From NCBI GenBank assembly GCA_963720885.1, contig CAVRGW010000006.1:806001-870000 (forward strand): a DNA stretch of 64,000 bases. Direction: 5' to 3'. The notes under the pieces are model-generated. The model ran no database searches, was not told the DNA's origin, and saw nothing but the letters and a program-made list of their open reading frames with translations. The translations under genes were made by a program, and so were the position numbers. Of the stretch, positions 1 to 7,725 are shown piece by piece; position 1 is the stretch's first letter; the number at the start of each line of letters is the position of its first letter. The DNA comes from DATLLN01 sp963720885. Its GTDB lineage: Bacteria > Actinomycetota > Thermoleophilia > Gaiellales > JAICJC01.

Positions 1-1007
1 GTGGTGACGACGGTCTGCTGGAAGCTCGCGACCGCCTCCAGGAGCCGCTCGCGGCGCTGCGGGTCGAGTTCGCTGGTGACGTCGTCCAGCAGCAGCAGCG
101 GCTGCTCGCTGCGCTCCTCGCCGAGCAGGTCGGCCTCGGCCAGGATCAGCGCCAGCAGCGCCCGTCGCTGCTCTCCCTGGGAGCCGTAGTGGCGGAGGTC
201 GCGGTCGGCGTCGATCAGCGCCAGGTCGTCCAGGTGCGGCCCCGCCCCGGTCGCGGCCCGGTCGATGTCCCGCCGGCGGCGGGCGGCGAGCACCCGGCCC
301 AGCTCGGCGGCGTCACCGTCGGCGTTCGGCAGGTAGCGAATCGGCGGGGCGCCCGGCGTCCCGCCCAGCTCGGACAGCCGCCGCTCGAGCGGGCCTGACA
401 GCCGCGAGCAGAGCCGCGCCCGGGCGGCCACGAGCGACGCGCCGGCCTCGGCCAGCACCGTGTCCCACGCGTCCAGGCCGTCCTCGGCGGCGACCCCGGC
501 GCGCACCCGTTTGAGCAGGTGGTTGCGCTGGGACAGCCGCCGCGAATACTCATGAGACGACTCGGCCAGCCGCGGCCAGAGCCGCGCCAGCATCCGATCG
601 AGGTACGAGCGCCGCAGCGCCGGCGGCCCCTGGACGACGCGTAGCCGGTCGGGTGTGAAGACCAGCACCGGAAACCGCCCCAGCAGCCGCTCCACCGATC
701 GCTCGGCGGCGCCGTCGACAACCACCCGCTTGGGCTCGCCCGGGCGGTAGCCGATCTCGACGGACGTGCGGCCGGCGGCGACGTCGGCGTCGAGCTCGGT
801 GCGCAAGAAGTCCGCGCCCAGCGTTACCAGCTGCGGGTCCGCGCTCGTCCGCGGGGAGTAGCCGAGCGCCGAGAAATGGATCATCTCGACCAGCGCCGTC
901 TTGCCCGCGCCGTTGGGGCCGACGGCGGCCACCACCCCGGCGTCCAGCTCGAGCTCCAGGCGCGAGTAGCAGCGGAAGTTTGTGCCACGGACGGCGGCCG
1001 CGCGCAC
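1..1007 (-). CDS. recF: DNA replication and repair protein RecF, 3' end outside window
   Basis: RecF is an SMC-like ATPase that binds gapped DNA and helps load RecA during recombinational repair. The GTG start at 1007 gives an N-terminus leading to Walker A GPNGAGKT at about residues 30-37; a Walker B/D-loop region with LLLDDVTSELD lies near residues 303-313, as in the family. The gene starts 8 bases after the dnaN stop, the usual dnaA-dnaN-recF order. About 335 residues are visible and the C-terminus runs off the left edge. Identity is secure from motifs plus context. Confidence 0.95.
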   Translation of the reverse strand, partial: MRAAAVRGTNFRCYSRLELELDAGVVAAVGPNGAGKTALVEMIHFSALGYSPRTSADPQLVTLGADFLRTELDADVAAGRTSVEIGYRPGEPKRVVVDGAAERSVERLLGRFPVLVFTPDRLRVVQGPPALRRSYLDRMLARLWPRLAESSHEYSRRLSQRNHLLKRVRAGVAAEDGLDAWDTVLAEAGASLVAARARLCSRLSGPLERRLSELGGTPGAPPIRYLPNADGDAAELGRVLAARRRRDIDRAATGAGPHLDDLALIDADRDLRHYGSQGEQRRALLALILAEADLLGEERSEQPLLLLDDVTSELDPQRRERLLEAVASFQQTVVT

Positions 1008-1015
1008 CGGCGCCG

Positions 1016-2119
1016 CTAGGAGGGGAGCCTGATCGGCATGATCAGGTACCAGAACTCGTCACCGTCGCCCTGGATCAGGCCGGGGCGCAGCGAGCTGATC
1101 AGCCGCAGGCGCACGCTCTCGCCTTCGACGCTGTCCACGCCGTCGCGCAGGAAATCGGGGTTGAAGCCGATCTCCATCGTCTCGCCGTGAAAGTCGACCG
1201 GGAGCGACTCCTTCGCCTCGCCGACGTCCTGCGACTGCGCCGCCAGGGTCAGTGAGCCCTCGGCAAAGGTCAGCCGGAGCGGCGCGTTGCGCTGGGCCAT
1301 CAGCGCCGTACGCCGGATGACGTCGAGCAGCTCGTCCTTGGAGATCGAGACCTCGTGGTTGAACTCGCCCGGCCGCAGCCGGCGGTAGTCCGGGAACTGC
1401 CCATCAATGCGGCGCGCCGACACCCAGGCGCCGCCCACGCCCATCAGCACCTGGTTCTCGCCGATGGCGACCTCCAGGCCTTCGCCCTCAAGCGCGGCAC
1501 CGATGCGCGTCACCTCGGACAACGCCCGCGCCGGCACGATGGCCTGAGCGGTGCCGGAGGCACCGGGCAGCTCCGCCGTCTTGACAGACAACCGGTAGCT
1601 GTCGGTGGCGGCCATGGTCACCGTGCCGTCGCCGAACTCGACCAGGATCCCGGTCAGCACGGGGCGCGACTCGTCCTTGGACGCCGCGCGACCGACGTGG
1701 GCGACCGTCTCGGCGAACGCTGCGCGATCGACGGTGAACCGCTCGCCGCCGGGCAGGGGGATCTGCGGGAAGTCGTCGGCGCTCTGGGTATGCAGCGTGT
1801 ACTCGCTGGATCCGCACGTCAGGCGCAGCGCTCCGCCGCCCGCGGCCTGCTCGAGGACGACGTCGTCAGGCGGCAGCACACGGACGATCTCGACCAGCAG
1901 GCGTCCGGGGACGACCGTGCGTCCCGCCTCCTCGACCCGCGCGGCCGGCAGAGGCACCCGCACCGAGAGCTCCATGTCGGTCGCGGCGAGCTCGACCCCC
2001 GTCTCACCGGCGTCGATCAGGATTCCCGAGAGAATCTGGACGGTGGATCGCTGCGACACGCCGCGAGCCGCGATCTGCAGCTTCGCGAGCAGCTCATCCT
2101 GCGGGCAGACGATCTTCAT
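1016..2119 (-). CDS. dnaN: DNA polymerase III beta sliding clamp
   Basis: The beta clamp forms a dimeric ring that tethers DNA polymerase III and many repair proteins to DNA. The 367-residue product has the normal family length and the conserved C-terminal YLIMPIRL strand. The ATG at 2119 is preceded on the minus strand by AGGAG, which supports this start. It lies between dnaA and recF. In this organism it is probably also the partner of NucS (23432-24097), whose C-terminus ends in a clamp-binding-like LF motif. Confidence 0.97.
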   Translation of the reverse strand: MKIVCPQDELLAKLQIAARGVSQRSTVQILSGILIDAGETGVELAATDMELSVRVPLPAARVEEAGRTVVPGRLLVEIVRVLPPDDVVLEQAAGGGALRLTCGSSEYTLHTQSADDFPQIPLPGGERFTVDRAAFAETVAHVGRAASKDESRPVLTGILVEFGDGTVTMAATDSYRLSVKTAELPGASGTAQAIVPARALSEVTRIGAALEGEGLEVAIGENQVLMGVGGAWVSARRIDGQFPDYRRLRPGEFNHEVSISKDELLDVIRRTALMAQRNAPLRLTFAEGSLTLAAQSQDVGEAKESLPVDFHGETMEIGFNPDFLRDGVDSVEGESVRLRLISSLRPGLIQGDGDEFWYLIMPIRLPS

Positions 2120-2378
2120 CGGCGGGAGCTCCTGGGGGACGGCGGTTGACTGTGCACTGTCACTGCTTCTCTTCTCTCTTTAAAAAGGGAGGTTATAGGA
2201 GTAGGGGCTGGGGAGAGCGTGGAAAACCGCCGCAAGACGGTTGCAGAAGCCGAATTCACCGTGTGACACATCTGGGGACGGTGGGCCCTCCGTCCACCGA
2301 GCGTCGACCGGAAGGGTCCGGCGCGGTGCACGAACGTGGACGAATGGGAGCTTGTCCCCAGGTCATCGACAGGGTTGT
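2120..2378. other. dnaA-dnaN spacer
   Basis: This 259-base spacer has an A/T-rich stretch at about 2170-2200, including a run of TTTAAAAA, in an otherwise GC-rich region. On the minus strand it gives a TATAAC-like element that could serve dnaN. I find no perfect TTATNCACA box here; only weak matches such as TTGTTCACG occur at the dnaA end. In many actinobacteria oriC lies in this spacer, so it may contribute to the origin, but the better DnaA boxes are on the other side of dnaA. Confidence 0.4.
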
Positions 2379-3746
2379 TCACGCCCCGTGCTTGATCCGC
2401 GTCGTCAGTTCCTGCACCAGGTTGAAGGCCTCACGGTCCTCCTTCAGCAGGCGCGTGATCTTGCCTACGGCGTGCAGGACGGTCGTGTGGTCGCGTCCGC
2501 CGAAGCGTGCGCCGATCTTGGGCAGGGAGCTGTCGGTCAGCTCGCGGGCCAGGTACATGGCCACCTGGCGGGGGAAGACGATCGTCTGGGTGCGCTTGTC
2601 GCTGCGCAGGTCGGCGACGGTCAGATGGAAGGTCTCGGCGGTCGCCGACTGGATCTGCTCGATCGTGATCGACCGTGTCGCGCCCTGCGGGAACAGGTCC
2701 CGCAGCACCTCCTGTGCGAGGTCGGTCGAGATCGGCCGGCCGGTCAGCGACGCGTAGGCGACGACGCGCGTCAGCGCACCCTCGAGCTCCCGGATGTTGG
2801 ACGACACGCGATCGGCGATGAACGTCAGCACCTGCGGGTCGGCGATCTGGATGCCGTCGGTCATCACCCGCTTACGGAGGATCGCGATGCGCGTCTCCAG
2901 GTCGGGTGGCTGGACATCCGTGATCAGCCCCCACTCGAACCGCGAGCGGAGCCGCGCCTCGAGCGTCGCGAGCTCGCGCGGGGGCCTGTCGGACGACAGC
3001 ACGATCTGTTTGCCGGCTTCGTACAGGCTGTTGAACGTGTGGAAAAACTCCTCCTGCAGTCGCTCCTTGCCCTCGATGAACTGGATGTCGTCAATCATCA
3101 GGACGTCGTATGTGCGGTAGCGCTGCTTGAACGAGACCATGCGGCCATCCCGCATGGAATCGACGAATTCGTTCAGTACGGTTTCGGTCGTCACATATCG
3201 CACGTTCAGCGACGGGTGCTGCTGGAGCACGTAGTGACCGACGGCCTGGAGCAGGTGAGTTTTCCCCAGGCCCGTGCTCCCGTAGATGAACAGCGGGTTG
3301 TACGACTGCGCCGGCGCCTCGGCCACGGCGAGCGCCGCGGCGTGGGCAAAGCGGTTGCTCGCACCGATCACGAACACGTCGAACGTGTAGCGCGGGTTGA
3401 TGCCGGCGCGAGTCGCGACGTCCAGGCCGTCGGGGTCGTCCGCAGGGGCGTCGTCCTCGTGCTCGTCGGGCTCGGTGGCGCGAGCCGCCATTGCCTCCGA
3501 GACCGCCACGCGCAGCTCGACGACCATCTCGTGCTCCGACGCCGCAGCGTCCAGCAGGCTGCCGAAGTGGCCCTCGATCCAGTCCTTGGTGAACGCGTTG
3601 GGCACTCCCACAACCAGCCGATCGTCCTCCTGCTCGAGCGGCTGCACCTGGCCGAACCAGGTCGAGTAGATCCCGGCGTTCAGCATCTCGCGCAATCGCG
3701 CGGCAATCTGCTCCCAGGTTGCGCTGGCGGATGGTTCGACGGGCAT
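2379..3746 (-). CDS. dnaA: chromosomal replication initiator DnaA
   Basis: DnaA binds origin DnaA boxes and melts oriC using ATP. The 455-residue product has an N-terminal interaction domain, an acidic linker at about residues 91-110, Walker A GSTGLGKT at about 156-163, Walker B (LMIDDIQF) about 60 residues later, and the C-terminal DNA-binding signature GRDHTTVLHAV. An upstream in-frame ATG at 3788 exists, but I chose 3746. Homology begins there (ATWEQ...), and a TAGACT element ends 10 bases before it, so the longer form would not be transcribed from that promoter. Confidence 0.95.
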   Translation of the reverse strand: MPVEPSASATWEQIAARLREMLNAGIYSTWFGQVQPLEQEDDRLVVGVPNAFTKDWIEGHFGSLLDAAASEHEMVVELRVAVSEAMAARATEPDEHEDDAPADDPDGLDVATRAGINPRYTFDVFVIGASNRFAHAAALAVAEAPAQSYNPLFIYGSTGLGKTHLLQAVGHYVLQQHPSLNVRYVTTETVLNEFVDSMRDGRMVSFKQRYRTYDVLMIDDIQFIEGKERLQEEFFHTFNSLYEAGKQIVLSSDRPPRELATLEARLRSRFEWGLITDVQPPDLETRIAILRKRVMTDGIQIADPQVLTFIADRVSSNIRELEGALTRVVAYASLTGRPISTDLAQEVLRDLFPQGATRSITIEQIQSATAETFHLTVADLRSDKRTQTIVFPRQVAMYLARELTDSSLPKIGARFGGRDHTTVLHAVGKITRLLKEDREAFNLVQELTTRIKHGA

Positions 3747-3756
3747 CGGAACGGCG

Positions 3757-3762
3757 AGTCTA
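3757..3762 (-). promoter_or_regulatory. candidate dnaA -10 element
   Basis: On the minus strand this reads TAGACT and ends 10 bases before the chosen dnaA start. It matches the TANNNT pattern seen upstream of many genes in this window. No good -35 was identified. A second possible -10, CATAAT (3817-3822, minus strand), would give a leader of about 65 bases. Confidence 0.4.
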
Positions 3763-3800
3763 ACGCGGCGGCGAAGGCGGCGCGACACCGGATGGTCACG

Positions 3801-3827
3801 TTATGCCGATCGGTGGATTATGCCGAT
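3801..3827. repeat. two direct copies of TTATGCCGAT in the dnaA upstream region
   Basis: TTATGCCGAT occurs at 3801-3810 and exactly again at 3818-3827, a 17-base period, or less than two helical turns. The pair lies between dnaA and the DnaA-box cluster in a comparatively A/T-rich stretch. It could be a protein-binding direct repeat or part of the unwinding region; neither role is proven by the sequence. Confidence 0.5.
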
Positions 3828-3846
3828 TTGCAGGGATTTCCTTCAT

Positions 3847-3971
3847 GCATCCACAGTCTCGTCCACAGGTGTGGACAGCCTGCATGTGGCCCGTGCGGCA
3901 AGCCGAATGTGGCAGTTTCCACGTCCTTTGCCGGTGGCCGCCGCCCTCCTCGGCTGCGGCGGTTATCCACA
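3847..3971. other. DnaA-box cluster, probable part of oriC
   Basis: A perfect DnaA box TTATCCACA is at 3963-3971 on the + strand. Three further sites match the box at 7 of 9 positions: 3847-3855 and 3859-3867 (+ strand) and 3870-3878 (minus strand, TGTGGACAG). The cluster lies between divergent dnaA and rpmH, a classical oriC position. These boxes could also mediate dnaA autoregulation. The full extent of the origin cannot be drawn by eye. Confidence 0.6.
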
Positions 3972-4007
3972 GGAAATCTGGCGGGGTGGCCCGCGTCCGG
4001 GCTGCTC

Positions 4008-4013
4008 TATACT
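4008..4013 (+). promoter_or_regulatory. rpmH -10 element TATACT
   Basis: TATACT matches the TATAAT consensus at five of six positions and ends 11 bases before the rpmH ATG at 4025. No clear -35 hexamer is visible. The perfect DnaA box lies about 40 bases upstream, so DnaA binding could influence this promoter. It would drive the rpmH-rnpA-yidD-yidC-khpB run. Confidence 0.6.
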
Positions 4014-4024
4014 GACCGCCGGCC

Positions 4025-4159
4025 ATGAAACGCACGTATCAGCCGAACACTCGCAAGCGCGCCAAGACCCACGGCTTCCGCAAGCGCATGAGCACCCGGG
4101 CTGGCCGCGCCGTCCTCAAGCGGCGTCGTGCGCGCGGGCGGAAGCGCCTCTCTGCCTGA
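4025..4159 (+). CDS. rpmH: 50S ribosomal protein L34
   Basis: L34 is a small basic protein of the large ribosomal subunit. The 44-residue product starts MKRTYQPNTRKRAKTHGFR, the near-universal L34 signature, and ends in an Arg/Lys-rich tail (RARGRKRLSA). It lies directly before rnpA, the conserved bacterial arrangement next to dnaA. The ATG at 4025 lies 11 bases downstream of a TATACT element. Confidence 0.97.
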   Translation: MKRTYQPNTRKRAKTHGFRKRMSTRAGRAVLKRRRARGRKRLSA

Positions 4160-4171
4160 GATATCTCTGAC

Positions 4172-4564
4172 GTGACCCAGGAACCCCCGGCTGCCGCGGC
4201 GGCACCGGCCCGACGCGGCCGCCTCACCCGTGCCGCCGAGTTCGACGCGGTCACCGGCCTCGGGCGTTCGGTCGCGGGCCGCTACCTGACGCTCCGCTTC
4301 CGCGAGGCCGAGGGCGGCACTCTGCCCCGGGTCGGCTTCGCCGTGCCGCGCAAGGTGGGCGGCGCCGTCGAGCGCAATGCCGTGAAGCGACGGCTCCGCG
4401 AAGCTGTGGACCGCAACGAGGAGCTGCTGCAACCGGCCACGGACTACGTGTTCATCGCCCGCGCGGGCGTCTACGAGGTGCTCGACACGCAGGGCTTCGG
4501 CTGGCTCAGCGAGCAGGTCGGGGAGCTGCTGCGCTCGGCGTCCGAGAGGCCGTCGGCCCGATGA
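4172..4564 (+). CDS. rnpA: ribonuclease P protein component
   Basis: RnpA is the protein subunit of RNase P, which matures the 5' ends of tRNAs. The 130-residue product has a short Ala/Pro-rich head, then RGRLTRAAEFDAV and the RNA-binding signature RNAVKRRLRE at about residues 68-77. It begins with GTG 12 bases after the rpmH stop and its stop overlaps the yidD start (ATGA), so the genes are probably translationally coupled. Confidence 0.95.
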   Translation: MTQEPPAAAAAPARRGRLTRAAEFDAVTGLGRSVAGRYLTLRFREAEGGTLPRVGFAVPRKVGGAVERNAVKRRLREAVDRNEELLQPATDYVFIARAGVYEVLDTQGFGWLSEQVGELLRSASERPSAR

Positions 4565-4815
4565 GGACGCTGGTCATCTGGGCGATGCGCGCGATGCGCC
4601 TGGCGCTGGTGCCGTTCCAGTCGATGGTGTCGCTGACGCCGCGCACCTGCAAGTACCACCCCAGCTGTTCGTGCTACGCCGAGCAGGCGGTCCGCCGGCA
4701 CGGCGTCGTCCGCGGCGTCGCCCTGGCGATCTGGCGGGTGCTGCGCTGCAACCCGTGGTCGCGCGGCGGATACGACCCGGTGCCCGGTGACGAGCCGAAG
4801 GTCGCGGCGCCGTGA
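4561..4815 (+). CDS. yidD: membrane protein insertion efficiency factor YidD
   Basis: YidD is a small membrane-associated protein that assists insertion by YidC. The 84-residue product has the family core CKYHPSCSCYAEQAV and the later RVLRCNPWSRGGYDPVP. Start and stop overlap rnpA and yidC by four bases each. Family membership is clear; the biochemical mechanism is not well known in general. Confidence 0.93.
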   Translation: MRTLVIWAMRAMRLALVPFQSMVSLTPRTCKYHPSCSCYAEQAVRRHGVVRGVALAIWRVLRCNPWSRGGYDPVPGDEPKVAAP

Positions 4816-5606
4816 TGCTGATCATCCACTTCATCGTCCTCCAGCAGATCGAGGACATCCTGAACAGCCTGCTGGTCTTCTACCACGACCACATCGGTGG
4901 GTCGTGGGGTTGGTCGATCGTGCTGCTGACCGCCACGGTGCGGATTGCGATCCTGCCGCTGACCATCAAGCAGTTCCGGAACATGGCCGGCATGCAGCGG
5001 ATCCAGCCCAAGGTGAAGGCGCTGCAGAACAAATACAAGGGGAAGAGCGACCGCGAGTCGAAGGCGCAGATGCAGAAGGAGCTGATGGAGCTCTACAAGG
5101 AGAACAACGTCAACCCGTTCGCCTCCTGCCTTCCGCTCGTCGTCCAGATGCCGATCTTCATCGGCCTCTACCAGACGCTCAGCAACTTCGGTGCGACGAA
5201 CGACAAGTCGTTCCTGTTCATCAGCGACATCTTCGTGCACACCAACAACCTCCCCCGGTGGCAGACCGTGCTGATGGTGCTGCTGTACTCGAGCTCGATG
5301 CTCGGCTCCACGCTGCTGTTCTCGTTCGTCCAGGACCGCCAGCAGAAGTACCTGTTCGCGAGCATGTCGGTGATCTTCATTCCGTTCATCCTGCGGGTGC
5401 CGGCCGGCGTCGGCGTCTACTGGATCACCACCAACATCTGGACGATCTGCCAGCAGGGGATCGTCAAGCGGCAGATGGCGCACCACTTCCCGGCGGTGGA
5501 GAAGGAACAGAAGCAGAAGGCGGCCACCCAGACCCGGTCGTCCCGCACCCCGCCCAAGAAGCCTCCCGAGCAGCGCCCGCGCGGAAAGAGCAAGCGACGG
5601 CGATGA
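4812..5606 (+). CDS. yidC: membrane protein insertase YidC/Oxa1 family
   Basis: YidC inserts proteins into the cytoplasmic membrane, alone or with SecYEG. The 264-residue product is of the short Gram-positive type without the large periplasmic domain. It has hydrophobic segments near residues 30-50, 105-125, 155-175 and 185-215, with a basic helix between (KVKALQNKYKGKSDRES). The C-terminus is basic (RPRGKSKRRR), which suits ribosome contact. It overlaps yidD and khpB. Confidence 0.93.
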   Translation: MMLIIHFIVLQQIEDILNSLLVFYHDHIGGSWGWSIVLLTATVRIAILPLTIKQFRNMAGMQRIQPKVKALQNKYKGKSDRESKAQMQKELMELYKENNVNPFASCLPLVVQMPIFIGLYQTLSNFGATNDKSFLFISDIFVHTNNLPRWQTVLMVLLYSSSMLGSTLLFSFVQDRQQKYLFASMSVIFIPFILRVPAGVGVYWITTNIWTICQQGIVKRQMAHHFPAVEKEQKQKAATQTRSSRTPPKKPPEQRPRGKSKRRR

Positions 5607-6334
5607 GCGCGCCGGAGACCGTTCAGGTCGAGGCGTCCGGGGAGACCGTCGGGGAGGCGCGGTGGGCCGCGCTGCACGAGCTGGAGCGGCGGTATCCGGG
5701 GCTCGACCGCGCCCGGGTGGAGTTCGTCGTGCTCTCCGAGGGCGAGCGTGGGCTGCTGGGAGTCGGCTACGAGCCGGCGCGCGTGCTGGCGACGTTGACG
5801 GAGGTGCCCGCCGAGGGTGCCGCCCCAGCGTTTCCGTCCCGCCATGAGGGCCGAGGCCGCGCCGAGGGCGACAGCGATGCCGCGGCCGCCGTTCGGGAGA
5901 TGCTCGACCGCGTCCTCACCGGGCTGGAGCTCGACGCCGACATGGATGTCCAGGAGCACGAGGGGCAGGTCGTGGCGACCGCGCGCGGCCCCGAGCTCGG
6001 CCTGCTGATCGGCAAACACGGGCAGACGATCGACGCCGTCCAGTACCTGGTGAACGCGTCACTGCACCGGCGCGGGCTGAAGGGCGTGGAGGCCGTGATC
6101 GACGCCCAGGGCTACCGCAAGCGCCGCGAGCGGACGCTGACCGAGGTCGCTGTGCGCGCGGCCGAGGAGGTGCGGCGTACCGGCCAGCCGTATGCGCTCG
6201 AGCCGATGACCTCCGCGGAGCGCAAGATCGTGCACTCCAAGGTGCAGGAGCTGGGCGGCCTGGCCACGGCCAGCGAGGGGCTGGAGCCCAACCGCCACGT
6301 GGTTGTGCTGCCCGCCGGCGACGACGAGGTGTAA
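5603..6334 (+). CDS. khpB: RNA-binding protein KhpB/Jag
   Basis: KhpB (Jag, SpoIIIJ-associated) is an RNA-binding protein linked to cell elongation and division control in Gram-positives. The 243-residue product has a Jag_N domain (residues 5-60, with RGLLGVGYEPARV), a linker, a KH domain with GLLIGKHGQTID at about 133-144, and an R3H domain with RRTGQPYALEPM. The ATG at 5603 overlaps the yidC stop. Its own stop lies within the parS-like palindrome at 6330-6345. Confidence 0.92.
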   Translation: MSAPETVQVEASGETVGEARWAALHELERRYPGLDRARVEFVVLSEGERGLLGVGYEPARVLATLTEVPAEGAAPAFPSRHEGRGRAEGDSDAAAAVREMLDRVLTGLELDADMDVQEHEGQVVATARGPELGLLIGKHGQTIDAVQYLVNASLHRRGLKGVEAVIDAQGYRKRRERTLTEVAVRAAEEVRRTGQPYALEPMTSAERKIVHSKVQELGGLATASEGLEPNRHVVVLPAGDDEV

Positions 6335-6345
6335 CACGTGAAACA
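6330..6345. other. parS-like centromere site
   Basis: The sequence TGTAACACGTGAAACA matches the conserved bacterial parS consensus TGTTTCACGTGAAACA at 14 of 16 positions, including the whole central TCACGTGA core except one base. ParB binds parS and spreads as a CTP clamp. The site overlaps the khpB stop (6332-6334) and the rsmG GTG start (6338-6340), about 640 bases upstream of parA. Chance occurrence at this quality next to parAB is unlikely. Confidence 0.8.
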
Positions 6346-6976
6346 CCCCGAGGCGCTGCGCCGCTACTGCGACCTGCTGGCCTCGGCGGACGTGTCCGTG
6401 ACCAGCATCCGAGGTGCGGATGAGCTGTGGCGCCGCCACGTGGAGGACGCGCTGACGGCGGCCGATCTGGTCGCGGAGGACGCGAGGACGCTGGTCGACG
6501 TCGGATCCGGGGGCGGGTCGCCCGGGATCCCGCTCGCACTCGAGCTCGGCCTCGACGCCACGCTGCTCGAGGCGACCCGGCCGAAAGCGGCCTTCTTGCG
6601 CCGCGTAGCGGCCGAAATCGGACTGGAGGCGCAGGTCGTCCACGCCAGATCCGAGGAGTACGCGCGTGGGGAGGGCCGTGACCGCTTCGATCTCGCCGTG
6701 GCGCGGGCGCTGGCGCCGCCCCCCGTCGCGCTGGAGCTGTGCCTGCCGCTCGTCCGGCCGGGCGGCCGGCTGATCGTCTGGACCGGCGACATCCGGACCA
6801 CGTCGCTCGACGGTGTGGCCGCGGCGCTGGCGGCCGAGGTGGTCGACGTCCACCGCGTGGACGATGCGCGGCGGTTGGTGGTGGTCGGCAAGCTCGGCCC
6901 GACCCCGGAGCGCTTCCCGCGGCGGCCCGGCATGGCCGGGAAGCGTCCGCTGCCATCGCTACCATCGAATGTGTGA
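6338..6976 (+). CDS. rsmG: 16S rRNA (guanine-N7) methyltransferase RsmG
   Basis: RsmG (GidB) methylates G527 of 16S rRNA with S-adenosylmethionine. The 212-residue product starts by GTG and has the class I SAM-binding motif LVDVGSGGGSPGIPLAL at about residues 51-67, then the acidic LLEATRPKAAF and RAEEYAR-type region typical of the family. It sits in the standard position before parA. Its stop overlaps the parA GTG. The start lies inside the parS-like site. Confidence 0.93.
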   Translation: MKHPEALRRYCDLLASADVSVTSIRGADELWRRHVEDALTAADLVAEDARTLVDVGSGGGSPGIPLALELGLDATLLEATRPKAAFLRRVAAEIGLEAQVVHARSEEYARGEGRDRFDLAVARALAPPPVALELCLPLVRPGGRLIVWTGDIRTTSLDGVAAALAAEVVDVHRVDDARRLVVVGKLGPTPERFPRRPGMAGKRPLPSLPSNV

Positions 6977-7725
6977 CGTCTCGGGTCTACGCGCTTGCCA
7001 ATCAGAAGGGCGGGGTCGGCAAGACCACGACCGCGATCAATATGGCGGCGTGCGTGGCCGAGGCCGGCACGCCGGTACTGCTGATCGACCTCGACCCGCA
7101 GGCCAACGCCACCACTGGCCTGGGATACCGCCCCGACGACCTGGAGGCCAGCAGCTATGACCTGCTGCACGGCCGGCCGCTCGACGAGGTGCTGGTCGAG
7201 ACTGACGTCGACAACCTGTGGCTCGTCCCGTCGCATCCCGACCTGGCCGCGGCCCAAGTCGAGCTGTCGCAGAACGACACGCTGCTGCGCGATCTGCTGA
7301 AGGACACAGGCGAGCGGTTCCCCTACGTGTTCGTCGACTGCCCGCCGTCGCTGGGGCTGCTGACGGTCAACGCGCTGTCTGCCGCCAACCGGCTGATCGT
7401 GCCGGTGCAGTGCGAGTACTACGCGCTGGAGGGACTGGCACAGCTGCTGCAGAGCGTCGAGCTGGTGCGGACGCGGCTGAATCCCCGGCTCGGCATCACC
7501 GGTGTCCTGCTGACGATGTTCGACGGCAGGACGCGGCTGTCCAGCGATGTCGCGACCGAGGTGCGCGAGCACTTCGGCAACCTGGTCTTCGACACCGTCG
7601 TCCCGCGCAGCGTGCGCCTGGCCGAGGCTCCCAGCCACGGCGTACCGATCACGCGGTACGATTCGCGCAGCGCGGGGGCTGACGCGTACTATCGGGTGGC
7701 TCTGGAGGTCGTCGAGCGTGGGTAA
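6973..7725 (+). CDS. parA: chromosome partitioning ATPase ParA (Soj)
   Basis: ParA is a deviant Walker ATPase that positions ParB-parS complexes during chromosome segregation. The 250-residue product has the deviant Walker A KGGVGKTT at about residues 13-20, followed by LLIDLDPQANAT (A') and the later VFVDCPPSLGLL. The GTG at 6973 follows a TACCAT element by exactly 7 bases, so parA may have its own leaderless transcript as well as read-through. It overlaps parB by 8 bases. Confidence 0.95.
   Translation: MTSRVYALANQKGGVGKTTTAINMAACVAEAGTPVLLIDLDPQANATTGLGYRPDDLEASSYDLLHGRPLDEVLVETDVDNLWLVPSHPDLAAAQVELSQNDTLLRDLLKDTGERFPYVFVDCPPSLGLLTVNALSAANRLIVPVQCEYYALEGLAQLLQSVELVRTRLNPRLGITGVLLTMFDGRTRLSSDVATEVREHFGNLVFDTVVPRSVRLAEAPSHGVPITRYDSRSAGADAYYRVALEVVERG

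Noticed and set aside
2241..4028. 595-codon open frame antisense to dnaA
   Set aside because: It lies entirely over dnaA and the origin spacer, its translation is Arg/Gly/Leu/Val-rich low-information sequence with no domain, and such frames are expected opposite GC-rich genes.
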